Positions 47,758 through 58,182 of a stretch of DNA of 59,265 bases are shown here, piece after piece. Each line of letters begins with the position of its first letter. Within the stretch, counting starts at the first letter, position 1. A program made the translations under genes and the position numbers. Source of the DNA: Rhodococcus sp. AW25M09 (GTDB lineage: Bacteria; Actinomycetota; Actinomycetes; Mycobacteriales; Mycobacteriaceae). The DNA is taken from contig NZ_CAPS01000094.1 in assembly GCF_000333955.1 (NCBI RefSeq), positions 1 through 59,265 of the forward strand. The letters run 5' to 3'. The notes under the pieces are model-generated. The model ran no database searches, was not told the origin of the DNA, and worked only from the letters and a program-made list of their open reading frames with translations.

Positions 47758-49161
47758 ATGAGCAAGCAAGACAGTGTGGTCGACGCGAAGCATCCGAAGG
47801 TGCCCCGCGATACTTCCGCGGTTGGCCTCAACCCGTTCAAGAGAGACGCGATCGGAACCGCCATGCGCGTTCTGACCGCCATCACCGGATCGGAGCTGGT
47901 GGAGAAGTACAACCTCCGCCAGACCATCGACCGGGTGACGTACGAGAGCACCAAGTCCGGGTTCAAGACGCTCGGCGCGGCCAATCGCACGTTCGCCAAG
48001 GTCACCGGGGGCGGCAAGCCCAAGCGTCTCGACGACGGTGCCGCCAAGAACCTGAGCTACTTCGACCTGACGCCGGACGACGAGCAGCGCATGATCGTCG
48101 AGACCGTCAAGGAATTCGCCGAGGAGATTCTCCGTCCGGCCGCCTTCGACGCCGATCACAGCGCATCCTCGCCCGAGGATCTGGTGCGGCGCTCGGCAGA
48201 ACTCGGCATCACCCTCATCAACGTTCCCGAGGAGCTCGACGGCGCGGCCAGCGAGCGCGGAGCCGTCACCAACTCTCTCGTCGCCGAAGCGCTCGCACAC
48301 GGAGACATGGGGCTGGCGCTGCCGATCCTCGCACCCAGCGGCGTGGCCGTCGCCCTCACACAGTGGGGAACGGACGCACAGCAGAAGACGTACCTCCCGG
48401 CCTTCGTCGGCGAGAAAGTGCCCAACGCAGCCGTGGTCGTGAACGAGCCCCGTGCACTGTTCGACCCGTACGCGCTGCAGACCAAGGCCGTCCGCTCCCC
48501 CAGCGGCTACAAGCTCAACGGCGTCAAGAGCCTCGTGCCTGCGGCCGGAAGCTCCGAACTGTTCGTCATCGCCGCAGAGCTCGAAGGCCGTCCGACCTTC
48601 TTCATCGTCGAGTCCGACTCCAAGGGCCTCGTGGTCGAAGCAGACCCGAGCATGGGCTTGCGCGCAGCAGGCCTGGGCCGGTTGATCCTGACCGACGTCG
48701 CAGTGCCGGAGTCGGCTCTGCTCGGTGACGGTGACGCGGACCAGCGGGCCGCCGAGTACAGCGCCGCCATCGGATTGGCGCGCCTGGGCTGGGCATCACT
48801 GGCCGTCGGCACCAGCCAGGCCGTACTCGACTACGTCGTCCCCTACGTCAACGACCGTGTTGCCTTCGGTGAGCCGATCAGCAACCGTCAGGCCGTGGCC
48901 TTCATGGTCGCCAACATCGCCATCGAGCTCGACGGCATGCGGTTGGTCACCCTCCGAGGCGCGTCCAGGGCAGAGCAAGGCCTGTCGTTCGCCCGTGAGT
49001 CCGCGCTCGCTCGTCGACTGGCCTCCGAGAAGGGCATGCAGATCGGATCCGACGGCGTCCAGTTGCTCGGCGGTCACGGTTTCACCAAGGAGCACCCGGT
49101 CGAGCGTTGGTACCGCGATCTGCGGTCCGTCGGCGTCGCCGAGGGCATCGTTCTCATCTAG
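47758..49161 (+). CDS. Acyl-CoA dehydrogenase with N-terminal extension
   Basis: 467 residues. The ACAD fold starts at about residue 100 (YFDLTPDDEQRMIVETVKEF). The first ~100 residues are an extra helical region (NPFKRDAIGTAMRVLTAI, TVDRVTYESTKSGF-like) not found in short FadE enzymes. The C-terminal helix YRDLRSVGVAEG carries a Glu where the catalytic base of MCAD sits. ATG 47758 is used; GTG 47731 is open upstream. It is followed by a second ACAD gene 44 nt downstream; such FadE pairs often form mixed tetramers, which is inference here. Confidence 0.9.
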   Translation: MSKQDSVVDAKHPKVPRDTSAVGLNPFKRDAIGTAMRVLTAITGSELVEKYNLRQTIDRVTYESTKSGFKTLGAANRTFAKVTGGGKPKRLDDGAAKNLSYFDLTPDDEQRMIVETVKEFAEEILRPAAFDADHSASSPEDLVRRSAELGITLINVPEELDGAASERGAVTNSLVAEALAHGDMGLALPILAPSGVAVALTQWGTDAQQKTYLPAFVGEKVPNAAVVVNEPRALFDPYALQTKAVRSPSGYKLNGVKSLVPAAGSSELFVIAAELEGRPTFFIVESDSKGLVVEADPSMGLRAAGLGRLILTDVAVPESALLGDGDADQRAAEYSAAIGLARLGWASLAVGTSQAVLDYVVPYVNDRVAFGEPISNRQAVAFMVANIAIELDGMRLVTLRGASRAEQGLSFARESALARRLASEKGMQIGSDGVQLLGGHGFTKEHPVERWYRDLRSVGVAEGIVLI

Positions 49162-49205
49162 CTCGCCGCCCCGAATTCCATGGCACTCACCCAAGGACAT
49201 ACACG

Positions 49206-50429
49206 ATGATCAATCTTGAACTCCCCAAGAAGCTTCGGGCGCAGGCGAATCAGGCTCACCAGGTCGCTGCCGAGATCTTCCGCCCGATTTCCCGCAAATA
49301 CGACCTCGCCGAGCACGAGTACCCGGTGGAACTCGACACAATGGCGTCGATGGTCGAAGGCATGTCCGATGCCGGCGGTGAAATCGGCGGGGCCGCCGGT
49401 GGCCGCGAGAAGGACAGCGAGTCCGCTCCCAAGCCGAGCAAGACCGCAAACTCCAACGGCGGCAACATGTCTGCTCTGGTGAACGTGATCGAGACCTGCT
49501 GGGGCGACGTGGGCTTGACCCTGTCGATCCCCTACCAGGGACTCGGCAACTCGGCGATCGCCGCAGTCTCCACCGACGAGCAGCTCGAGCGTTTCGGCAA
49601 AGTATGGGCCTCGATGGCCATCACCGAGCCCGGCTTCGGCTCCGACTCCGCAGCAGTGACCACCACGGCCGTACTGGACGGCGACGAGTGGGTACTCAAC
49701 GGCGAGAAGATCTACGTCACCGCCGGCGAACGGTCCACCCACATCGTCGTGTGGGCAACGGTCGACAAGTCCCTCGGCCGCGCGGCCATCAAGTCGTTCG
49801 TCGTCCCACGTGATGCTCCGGGCCTGTCGGTTGCGCGCCTCGAGCACAAACTGGGCATCAAGGCCTCCGATACCGCGGCACTGCTGCTCGAGGACTGCCG
49901 CATCCCGAAGGACAACCTGCTCGGCACCGCCGAGGTGAACGTCGAAAAGGGCTTTGCCGGCGTCATGCAGACGTTCGACAACACTCGCCCACTGGTGGCG
50001 GGTATGGCCGTGGGAGTGGCGCGGGCCGCACTCGAAGAGCTGCGGGCCATCCTGGTCGATGCCGGAGTCGATATTTCCTACGAGACCCCGGCGTACAGCC
50101 AGCACGCTGCGGCTGCCGAGTTCATCCGGCTCGAAGCGGACTGGGAGGCGGCACACCTGCTCTCGCTACGCGCAGCATGGATGGCAGACAACAAGGAGCC
50201 CAACTCCCTCCAGGCGTCGATGTCCAAGGCCAAGGCCGGTCGCTCGGCGGTCGACATCACCCTCAAAGCAGTGGAGCTGGCCGGTACCTACGGCTACTCC
50301 GAGCGTCCACTGCTCGAAAAGTGGAGCCGCGACGCCAAGATCCTCGACATCTTCGAGGGCACGCAGCAGATTCAGCAGCTCATCGTTGCCCGCCGCGTAC
50401 TCGGAAAGTCGTCCGCAGAACTGAAGTGA
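49206..50429 (+). CDS. Acyl-CoA dehydrogenase
   Basis: 407 residues; FAD enzyme of beta-oxidation. ITEPGFGSDSAAVTTTAV is the FAD/substrate loop, NGEKIYVTAGERSTHIVVWA follows, and the C-terminal DAKILDIFEGTQQIQQLIVA holds the catalytic Glu as in MCAD. A Gly/Ser/Lys-rich insert lies at about residues 58-85 (GAAGGREKDSESAPKPSK), unusual for the family. ATG 49206 with AAGGA upstream. Second gene of the pair; ends at a hairpin (50457-50495). Acyl chain preference unknown. Confidence 0.92.
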   Translation: MINLELPKKLRAQANQAHQVAAEIFRPISRKYDLAEHEYPVELDTMASMVEGMSDAGGEIGGAAGGREKDSESAPKPSKTANSNGGNMSALVNVIETCWGDVGLTLSIPYQGLGNSAIAAVSTDEQLERFGKVWASMAITEPGFGSDSAAVTTTAVLDGDEWVLNGEKIYVTAGERSTHIVVWATVDKSLGRAAIKSFVVPRDAPGLSVARLEHKLGIKASDTAALLLEDCRIPKDNLLGTAEVNVEKGFAGVMQTFDNTRPLVAGMAVGVARAALEELRAILVDAGVDISYETPAYSQHAAAAEFIRLEADWEAAHLLSLRAAWMADNKEPNSLQASMSKAKAGRSAVDITLKAVELAGTYGYSERPLLEKWSRDAKILDIFEGTQQIQQLIVARRVLGKSSAELK

Positions 50430-50456
50430 TGCACCGGGTTTGCCCCGGAGAGTGAA

Positions 50457-50495
50457 CGAAATCGGCATCGGACCACGCGTCCGGTGCCGTTTTCG
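50457..50495 (+). terminator. Terminator of the acyl-CoA dehydrogenase operon
   Basis: Stem of about 17 bp (CGAAATCGGCATCGGAC against GTCCGGTGCCGTTTTCG, one mismatch and one G-U) with a 5-nt loop and a TTTT run in the 3' arm. Confidence 0.8.
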
Positions 50496-50523
50496 TGTTC
50501 GGAGCAGAAATTTCGGACGCCCG

Positions 50524-50550
50524 TGTCGATATCGTGGTCTCTCGAACGTC
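50524..50550 (+). promoter_or_regulatory. Candidate ECF42-type promoter
   Basis: TGTCGA (50524-50529), a 17-nt spacer, then CGTC (50547-50550), which fits the TGTCGA / CGWC pattern reported for ECF42 sigma factors. It lies upstream of the DGPF gene and the sigma gene, so the operon is probably autoregulated. Confidence 0.6.
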
Positions 50551-50608
50551 GTCATCATGTACGGCGAACCGCGCCGTGTCACCGAGGTATCGAAACCAGG
50601 AGTGCACC

Positions 50609-50953
50609 ATGAAGTACATCCTCTTGATCAACGCCGACACCGCACCCGGAGCAGCACCGGGCTGCAGCAGTGTGGAGGACTGGATGACCTACGAGAAAGA
50701 GATGAAGGAAGCGGGCGTGTTCGTCTCCGGGCACGCGATGGCCGATCTCACCACTGCCACGGCGGTGCGCGTCGATCCCGGCACCGGGGAGCGCACCGTC
50801 ACCGACGGACCGTACGCCGAATCACACGAGGTACTCGGCGGCTACGACGTGATCGACGTGCCCGACCTCGACGCTGCGCTCGAGTGGGCGGCCCGATGCC
50901 CGGGTTCCAAGGACGGCGGCGCAGTGATCGTGCGGCCCCTTGCCGAGTTCTGA
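50609..50953 (+). CDS. YCII/DGPF-domain protein
   Basis: 114 residues: MKYILLINADT at the start, the DGPY variant of the DGPF motif (VTDGPYAESHEVLGGYDVID) and a C-terminal AVIVRPLAEF. DGPF proteins are small YCII-like proteins, and one or more accompany nearly every ECF42 sigma factor; their activity is unknown. ATG with CCAGGAG upstream. Sigma gene starts 30 nt later. Confidence 0.9.
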   Translation: MKYILLINADTAPGAAPGCSSVEDWMTYEKEMKEAGVFVSGHAMADLTTATAVRVDPGTGERTVTDGPYAESHEVLGGYDVIDVPDLDAALEWAARCPGSKDGGAVIVRPLAEF

Positions 50954-50983
50954 ACAGCCGAATTCCGACCTGCACGATTCTCG

Positions 50984-52264
50984 ATGAACGAGTCCGAGGC
51001 CCATCGATCGATCGAATCGGTGTTCCGAGCCGAGCGCTCGGTGCTGCTCGCCTCGTTGGTTCAGCGGTACCGCGACCTCGACCTCGCTGAGGAAGTGACG
51101 TCGGACGCCATCGAATCGGCCCTTGAACACTGGCCGATCGATGGCGTTCCGTCCCGACCCGGAGCCTGGTTGCTCACCACCGCCCGCCGAAAGGCGGTGG
51201 ATCGCCTGCGCCGCGACAAGACTCTGGCGGCGAAACTGGCAGTGCTTCGAGCGGATTCGGATCGAGCCGAACCAGCTCACTCGAACTCACTCGACGACGC
51301 TCTGCCCGACGACCGTCTGCAGTTGTTCTTCACGTGCGCGCACCCAGCTCTCGCTGCCGATGACCGCCTGGCGTTGACGCTTCGATGCCTGGCCGGTCTT
51401 TCCACCGCCGAGGTCGCCCGGGCGCTGCTCATCCCTCCGGCCACCGCAGCTCAGCGAATAGTGCGAGCCAAGAACAAGATTCGCGTCGCGCACATCCCGT
51501 TCCGTGTTCCGGGGCCGGACGAGTTGGCGGACAGAGTGCCGATGGTGCTCGGGGTCGTCTACTCGATCTTCACCGAGGGGTACTCGGCGACGTCCGGTGA
51601 GCGGGTCGGGCGAATCGATCTCGTCGACGAAGCGATCGGGATGGGTCGGCTCCTGCACACGGCACTGCCCGCCGAGACCGAAGTGAGCGGGCTGCTGGCG
51701 CTGATGCTGCTGGTCGACGCCAGACGCGCCGCTCGGATCGGGCCCGACGGCCAGATCGTGCTGTTGGCCGATCAAGACCGTCGACTCTGGAACGCCGAAT
51801 TCATCGCCGAAGGTACTGCGCTCGTGGTCGAGGCACTCGGGGGTGGCCCGAGCGGTCCCTACGCCGTGCAGGCAGCCATAGCCGCAGTGCACGACGAGTC
51901 ACTCGAGTCCGACCGCACCGACTGGCCGCAGATCTTGGCCCTCTACGACGTGCTCACCACTCTGATACCGAGCGCGATCGTTGCACTGAACCGGGCGGTG
52001 GCGCTGGCCATGTGCCACGGCCCCGCCGCGGGTCTGCACGAGCTCGACCGGCTTGCCGACGAGCCCTCGCTGCGCCGCTATCACCCGTATCCCATGGCGA
52101 AAGCCGATCTGCTGCAACGGCTCGGACGACTCGACGAGGCAGCGGTCCACTATCGACGGGCACTGGATTTCGCACGAACCGCACCGGAAAAACAACTGCT
52201 TCACCGTCGTTTGGCCGAGGTGAACGGCAGTATCGATCAGGCCGACAGAACCGATTCCAGCTGA
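50984..52264 (+). CDS. ECF42-type RNA polymerase sigma factor with C-terminal TPR-like extension
   Basis: 426 residues. Sigma-2 (LLASLVQRYRDLDLAEEVTS, RPGAWLLTTARRKAVDRLRR) and sigma-4 (ALTLRCLAGLSTAEVARALL) regions are followed by a ~220-residue helical extension with TPR-like repeats (ALNRAVALAMCHGPAAGLHE, YPMAKADLLQRLGRLDEAAV). No anti-sigma factor is encoded nearby. ECF42 proteins use this extension in place of an anti-sigma factor. Promoter candidate at 50524-50550. The stimulus is unknown. The 3' end overlaps, tail to tail, the broken GNAT gene by 28 nt. Confidence 0.92.
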   Translation: MNESEAHRSIESVFRAERSVLLASLVQRYRDLDLAEEVTSDAIESALEHWPIDGVPSRPGAWLLTTARRKAVDRLRRDKTLAAKLAVLRADSDRAEPAHSNSLDDALPDDRLQLFFTCAHPALAADDRLALTLRCLAGLSTAEVARALLIPPATAAQRIVRAKNKIRVAHIPFRVPGPDELADRVPMVLGVVYSIFTEGYSATSGERVGRIDLVDEAIGMGRLLHTALPAETEVSGLLALMLLVDARRAARIGPDGQIVLLADQDRRLWNAEFIAEGTALVVEALGGGPSGPYAVQAAIAAVHDESLESDRTDWPQILALYDVLTTLIPSAIVALNRAVALAMCHGPAAGLHELDRLADEPSLRRYHPYPMAKADLLQRLGRLDEAAVHYRRALDFARTAPEKQLLHRRLAEVNGSIDQADRTDSS

Positions 52265-52782
52265 TCGGCGCGCAACGGCCGGTCCGAGTACACCAGACGA
52301 ATTGCGTTCGGATCCGAGTTGCCGGTATCGGGTCCGCGAGCGGTGAGCTCCAGACCCGCGCGTTCGGCCACTCGCGCCGACGCGACGTTGTGTTCGAGGA
52401 GGTACGCCACGATCGGCAATTCGGGTTCGGTTCGGTGCGCGCACTCGACTGCGATCTCACACATCTCCGCGGCGTATCCGTTGCCCTGCGCGTCGGGATG
52501 GAGGCGATAGCCGAGATTCCAGAAGGCGTTCTGCCGCTTCGAGCACCCGCCGTAGCCACTGATCGTGCGGCTGCCGCGCTCACGAATGATCCACGTGGCC
52601 AATCCATCCCGCCGCTACTGCTCCACCCAGCCCAGCAACATTCGTTCGGTTGCACCGGGATCGGTATGCCGAAGGCTGGGAAAGTGGGTCCACGACTGCG
52701 GGTCGCTGCAGATCGCATACATCGCATCGAGATCCGTGATGAGCGGCTCGTCGAGATCGAGTCGCGAGGTTCGTGTTCGCAC
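52237..52782 (-). pseudogene. GNAT acetyltransferase gene interrupted by an in-frame amber codon
   Basis: Both parts of a ~181-residue RimJ/RimL-type N-acetyltransferase are in the same frame. Codons 1-55 from GTG 52782 (TRTSRLDLDEPLITDLDAMY ... LLGWVEQ) end at TAG (52615-52617), and the rest follows directly (RRDGLATWIIRE ... GYGGC, LGYRLHPDAQGNGYAAEM with the acetyl-CoA loop QGNGYA, then EHNVASARVAERAG). A Trp is common at that position in relatives, so TGG to TAG is the simple cause. Nothing else is lost. It may be a true nonsense mutation, readthrough or a sequencing error. Confidence 0.85.
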
Positions 52783-52851
52783 ACCGTGGATCCTAGGGGG
52801 GAGAAGTCTGGTAGACCGGTGGTACACGATCGAGTGAAGGGTGTGACCGTC

Positions 52852-53040
52852 ATGGCCGAGTGGGTCAAGAAGATCGAAGAGAACACGAAGGGCCTCATCG
52901 CGGAGGCAGAGCAGGAACTGACGGCACTCGAGGGCGCAGACACGGTCGACCTCACTGCCGATGATTCCGACGACACTGTTCACAACGCCAACCCCGAGAC
53001 AGTCACCACCGACGATGCCCGCGAGCAGGTCTCGGACTGA
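52852..53040 (+). CDS. Small acidic protein of unknown function
   Basis: 62 residues; a short helical start (MAEWVKKIEENTKGLIAEAE) followed by an Asp/Thr-rich acidic tail (VDLTADDSDDTVHNANPETV). ATG 52852 with AAGG ~10 nt upstream; GTG 52843 is also open. It is divergent from the GNAT gene and its 3' end overlaps the convergent Imm-like gene by 38 nt. I do not recognise the family. Reality as a gene rests on length, start signals and typical codon use. Confidence 0.5.
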   Translation: MAEWVKKIEENTKGLIAEAEQELTALEGADTVDLTADDSDDTVHNANPETVTTDDAREQVSD

Positions 53041-53590
53041 TTCCGGCGACTTGCACACGAGAAGATCCGGCGTGTCGGTCTTCGAATACGTACCAGCAGA
53101 TACTGTTCCGTCTCTTCTGATCCTCCAGAACGAGCTCTCGCACACTGCTCGGTAGGCGATCTCTCTGCCACTCGAGTTCTCGGCGACCCGCGACTCCCTC
53201 TGCGCCGGCAGGAGCGGCAGCCCGAACCGCCTTGATGGCGTACGCCGCTGCTCCGAGGTCGTGCTCGGGTACGTGGGCCACACATGCTGCTTGGCCGGCC
53301 GCATATGCGGCGAAGCGGGCCGCACCGCGCAGCGGACGTGCCGCGCCCATGCTGTGGCCGCCGAGGGCGCGGGTCGCCATCATCGCGAGTTCGCCGCGCA
53401 CCCACGCATGGGTGGCATCGATCGCGTCGCGGGGGCGGCTGTCCGACGGTTCGACGCCCTCGAACAAGCCGAGCACGTGGCTCGCACACTCGGCTGCCCA
53501 CAGCGCCAGGCTTCGATGGTCGGCGTCGGACAGCAGGCCGCCTCGGTGCACGGTGATCAGTCGGGGATCTCGGACGGAAGGAAGAATCAT
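53003..53590 (-). CDS. Imm-5-like putative immunity protein
   Basis: 195 residues, all-alpha. The segment LALWAAECASHVLGLFEGVE, SRPRDAIDATHAWVRGELAM and AARFAAYAAGQAACVAHV fits the Ala-rich Imm-5/putative immunity protein family, which in polymorphic toxin systems protects against a toxin. No toxin gene is in the window; such genes are widespread as singletons in actinobacteria, so the role is open. ATG 53590 with GGAGGCGA 8 nt upstream. The last ~25 residues overlap the small acidic gene on the other strand and are not family-like. Confidence 0.7.
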   Translation of the reverse strand: MILPSVRDPRLITVHRGGLLSDADHRSLALWAAECASHVLGLFEGVEPSDSRPRDAIDATHAWVRGELAMMATRALGGHSMGAARPLRGAARFAAYAAGQAACVAHVPEHDLGAAAYAIKAVRAAAPAGAEGVAGRRELEWQRDRLPSSVRELVLEDQKRRNSICWYVFEDRHAGSSRVQVAGISPRPARGHRRW

Positions 53591-53652
53591 CGGACTCGCC
53601 TCCGTAGGCACGGCGGGACGCCACATCGGATCATGACGGATATGACAGCACA

Positions 53653-53686
53653 AAAATGGCCCAGGACACATGTCCTGGACCATTTT
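53653..53686 (-). terminator. Terminator of tRNA-fMet
   Basis: Stem AAAATGG-C-CCAGGACA / TGTCCTGG-A-CCATTTT with a 2-nt loop, 5 nt past the tRNA; on the minus strand it ends in ATTTTTG. Confidence 0.85.
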
Positions 53687-53690
53687 GCAG

Positions 53691-53767
53691 TGGTAGCGGG
53701 GACAGGATTTGAACCTGCGACCTCTGGGTTATGAGCCCAGCGAGCTACCGAGCTGCTCCACCCCGCG
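53691..53767 (-). tRNA. Initiator tRNA-fMet (anticodon CAT)
   Basis: 77 nt with encoded CCA. Anticodon loop CTCATAA within stem CTGGG/CCCAG, whose three consecutive G-C pairs mark the initiator; C1 faces U72 and is unpaired, another initiator trait. T-arm GCAGG-TTCAAAT-CCTGT. Confidence 0.96.
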
Positions 53768-54866
<1,099 letters not shown>

Positions 54867-54926
54867 TCATCTCGTAACGTCGTCTACTCGGCAGTGCCAC
54901 GTGCACCCAGAAGGCCGATAGCACAC

Positions 54927-54971
54927 AACGAAAGAGCCGCCTCACCGTTCCGGTGAGGCGGCTCTTTCGTT
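54927..54971. terminator. Bidirectional terminator between rpf and UPF0182 gene
   Basis: Perfect 21-bp stem (AACGAAAGAGCCGCCTCACCG and complement) with loop TTC, TTTCGTT on one side and AAAG on the other. Between convergent genes. Confidence 0.92.
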
Positions 54972-54998
54972 TACGTCAGCGACCAGTGAACCCGACGA

Positions 54999-57977
54999 TC
55001 AGCTGCCGGCACGGTTGTACGTGTCGACGGCGGTCTGCAGGTTCTCGAGCGCGGTGCCGAGGTCCGCCAGGTTTCCGCTCTGCTGTGCGGTACGCACCGA
55101 CTCGAGTGCGGAGTTCAGTCCGGTGACCGCCGCGTCCCGTGTCGGTGAACCGCCGGTGGACGGAGCCGGATTCGGCGTGGCCGGAGTCGTTGCCTCGGCC
55201 CCCGACGTGCCGCCCGATTCGGCCGGTTGTGGATCCTCGGGAGCTCCACCCGGAGCAGTGGCAGCAGAGCCTGTTCCCGCTCCGAACACCTGATCGAGCG
55301 CCTCCGACAACCTGGGGGCGTAACCGACGCGGACACCACCGTCGGCTCCAGGCTCGCGGTAGCTCACCAAGACCTTGGTCAACTGCGGGAACGTCGAGGT
55401 CGCCGCATTCTTCCTGGAGGTGTACAGCGGTTCCACATACAGGATTCCACCGTCCGCGATCGGTAGCGTCAGCAAATTGCCGTACTGCAGTTCGTTCGAC
55501 TGTTCGAGAAGCGTTCGATCCGATGCCACTCGCGCGTCGGACGTCATCGAGTTCTGCGCCTGCTGCGGGCCCTGAGTCTGAGTCTGAGTCGGCAATTGCA
55601 GAACGGTGAACTTGCCGTAATTCTCTGGGTCGGAGCGCACGGAGATGTACGCAGCCAGCAATTCACGGTTGAACCCGACCATGGCACTGGTGAGCCGGAA
55701 CGACGGCTCTCCGGTATCGGGATCACCCACGAGCACGTAGTACGGGGGCTGATTCAAATCGCTTCCCGCACCGCTGTTGCTGGTCGGGTCGCTGGGCACA
55801 GACCAGAACGCGTTGTTGGTGAAGAACTCGTTGGGATTGTCCACGTGGTACTTCGCCAGCATTTCTCGCTGAACCTTGAACAGGTCCTCCGGGTACCGGA
55901 AGTGCGAACGGAGCTCGTCCGAGATCGCGGACTCCGGCTGAACCGAATCGGGGAACACACCCATCCATGCCTTCAACACGGGATCGTTGTCATCGACCTG
56001 ATAGAGAGTCACGGTGCCGTCGTACGCGTCGACCGTCGCTTTGACGGAGTTGCGGATGTACGACACCTCGTCACGTGGGAGCGGCCGACCGGTCGTCGGC
56101 TCCACGCTGTCCACCGTCAGGCCATCCAACGACGCGCGCTGGGCGTAGGGGTAGTTCTTCAGCGTCGTGTAGCCGTCGACGATCCAGACGATCTTGCCGT
56201 CCACGACCGCCGGGTACGAGTCGGTATCGGTGGTCAGCCACGGCGCAACCTTCTGCACTCGGTCGCGAGGATCGCGGTCGAACAGAATCTTCGAGTCGTT
56301 GCCGATAGCTCCGGAGAAAAGAATGTTTCGCTCTGCGTACTTCGCGGCGAACGCGAACCGGTTGAACCAGTTGCCCACCGGGACGCCTCCGGAACCGGTG
56401 TAGGTGTAGTTGGATTCGTCGGTGTCGTACTCACGGTCACCGCTACCGGCGGCACCCACGATCGCGTAGTCCGGATCCGCTTGAGCGATGACCTCGCCGT
56501 AGTAGATGCGTGGCTGATCGACGGGAATGACCTGATTCGCCCCCTGTGACGCAATGTCGCTGACCGTGTAGATCGGGTAGCCACTGTTGCTGTTCGCACC
56601 CTCGGCGGTCGGATCCTGCACAGCTGCGTTGACCCTGTTGGCCGGGGCCGCAACGAAGCCGTTTCCGTGCGTGTACACGGTGTGCCGGTTGATCCAGTCC
56701 GTCTGGTTTCCGGTCAAGGACTGCGGCGAGAGCTCGCGGGCAGCGACGATGTAGTCCTGCAACTGGCCGTCGATCTCGTACCGGTCGATGTCGAGGGTGT
56801 CGGGGAAGCCGAAGAAGTTCTTCAGCTGCTGCTGCTGGGTGAACGTGCGGGAGAGCACGTTCGGATCCAACAGACGGGTATTGGCAATCGTGGTCCTGTC
56901 CGCCTCGCTCTCGCGCGGATTCTGCGAACTCTCGCCCGAATAGTCCTGGTAGTCGACGACGTCGTCGCCGATTCCGTATGCATCCCGAGTCGCCGTTATG
57001 TTTCGCTGGATGTAGGCGCTCTCTTTTTCGGCCGCGTTGGGGCGGACCGAGAACTGTTCCATCACCAGCGGCCAGACCGCACCGATCAAGATGGACGAGA
57101 GCACCAACAGCGCCGTCGCCAACGCCGGAATTCTGAGGTCTCGCAGGAAGATGGCCGCGAAGAAAGCGATCGCGCAGATCACGGCGATCGCGAGCAGGAT
57201 CAGTTTGGCCGGGAGCACCGCGTTGATATCGGTGAAACTGGCACCGCTGAAGGTGGGTTCCTTGCGACTGCTCGAGAGCAGTGTGTACCGATCGAACCAG
57301 TACGCGATCGCCTTGAGCAGAACGAAGGTGCCGGCGATGACTGCCAGTTGGATACGCGCTGCTCTGGTCAACGCACCCTCACGACCGGCGAGCCGGATTC
57401 CGCCGAACACGTACTGCGTGACGAGATTCGCGAAGAAAGCCACCAAGACGGCGACGAACAACCAATTGAGGATGAATCGGTAGAACGGCAGGTCGAACGA
57501 GTAAAAACCGACGTCCAGCCCGAACTGCGGATCGGTGATCCCGAAGTCTTCACTGTGCAGGAACAGCTGCACAGTCGCCCAGTTCGTCTGGGCGATCATG
57601 CCGGACAGGAACCCGAACACCACGGGAATTCCGATGCCGAACAGACGCAACCGGCTCATCACCGTGGTGCGGTATCGCGCAATCGGATCGTTGGGTCCGG
57701 CGACCGGAACGAACACCGGGCGATTGCGGTACGCCACCAGCAGTGCACCGAACACGATGAGTCCGACGACCACAGCGACGACAACGAAGAGCACCAACCG
57801 GGTCAACAGAGTAGTGGTGTACACGCCGCGGAAGTCGACCTCGCCGAACCACAGCCAGTTCGTGTAGATATCGATCAGACGGGGACCGATGAGCAGCAGA
57901 GCTGCTGCTACCAAGGCCAATACGAGCAAGATCCGGCTTCGCCGCGACAAGGACGGCATACCGGTGGGGGGCCTCAT
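54999..57977 (-). CDS. UPF0182 family large membrane protein
   Basis: 992 residues, the same length as M. tuberculosis Rv3193c. Seven or so helices in the first ~310 residues ([37 protein letters not shown]; and others), then a ~580-residue exported domain ([35 protein letters not shown]) and a Pro/Ala/Gly-rich tail ending in a helix ([19 protein letters not shown]). Function of the family is unknown. ATG 57977 ([15 protein letters not shown]); GTG 57983 is also open. Convergent with rpf. Confidence 0.92.
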   Translation of the reverse strand: MRPPTGMPSLSRRSRILLVLALVAAALLLIGPRLIDIYTNWLWFGEVDFRGVYTTTLLTRLVLFVVVAVVVGLIVFGALLVAYRNRPVFVPVAGPNDPIARYRTTVMSRLRLFGIGIPVVFGFLSGMIAQTNWATVQLFLHSEDFGITDPQFGLDVGFYSFDLPFYRFILNWLFVAVLVAFFANLVTQYVFGGIRLAGREGALTRAARIQLAVIAGTFVLLKAIAYWFDRYTLLSSSRKEPTFSGASFTDINAVLPAKLILLAIAVICAIAFFAAIFLRDLRIPALATALLVLSSILIGAVWPLVMEQFSVRPNAAEKESAYIQRNITATRDAYGIGDDVVDYQDYSGESSQNPRESEADRTTIANTRLLDPNVLSRTFTQQQQLKNFFGFPDTLDIDRYEIDGQLQDYIVAARELSPQSLTGNQTDWINRHTVYTHGNGFVAAPANRVNAAVQDPTAEGANSNSGYPIYTVSDIASQGANQVIPVDQPRIYYGEVIAQADPDYAIVGAAGSGDREYDTDESNYTYTGSGGVPVGNWFNRFAFAAKYAERNILFSGAIGNDSKILFDRDPRDRVQKVAPWLTTDTDSYPAVVDGKIVWIVDGYTTLKNYPYAQRASLDGLTVDSVEPTTGRPLPRDEVSYIRNSVKATVDAYDGTVTLYQVDDNDPVLKAWMGVFPDSVQPESAISDELRSHFRYPEDLFKVQREMLAKYHVDNPNEFFTNNAFWSVPSDPTSNSGAGSDLNQPPYYVLVGDPDTGEPSFRLTSAMVGFNRELLAAYISVRSDPENYGKFTVLQLPTQTQTQGPQQAQNSMTSDARVASDRTLLEQSNELQYGNLLTLPIADGGILYVEPLYTSRKNAATSTFPQLTKVLVSYREPGADGGVRVGYAPRLSEALDQVFGAGTGSAATAPGGAPEDPQPAESGGTSGAEATTPATPNPAPSTGGSPTRDAAVTGLNSALESVRTAQQSGNLADLGTALENLQTAVDTYNRAGS

Positions 57978-58182
57978 GCCCACGTGCCACACTCCAACTT
58001 CGGGCGACGCCGAGCGGCGCCGCAGATGACTTCTTCGGTGCACTCGTCGTGCACCGCATGTCCGTTTCGCCCTACTGTACGTACGTTGATCCTACGGCTG
58101 CGACGCCCGTGCTGCGCCCGCTGCCCACCCCAGGTCAGGAGCGTCGGCATCCGGAGAACCATCCGAATGCGAGGATAGTGCG

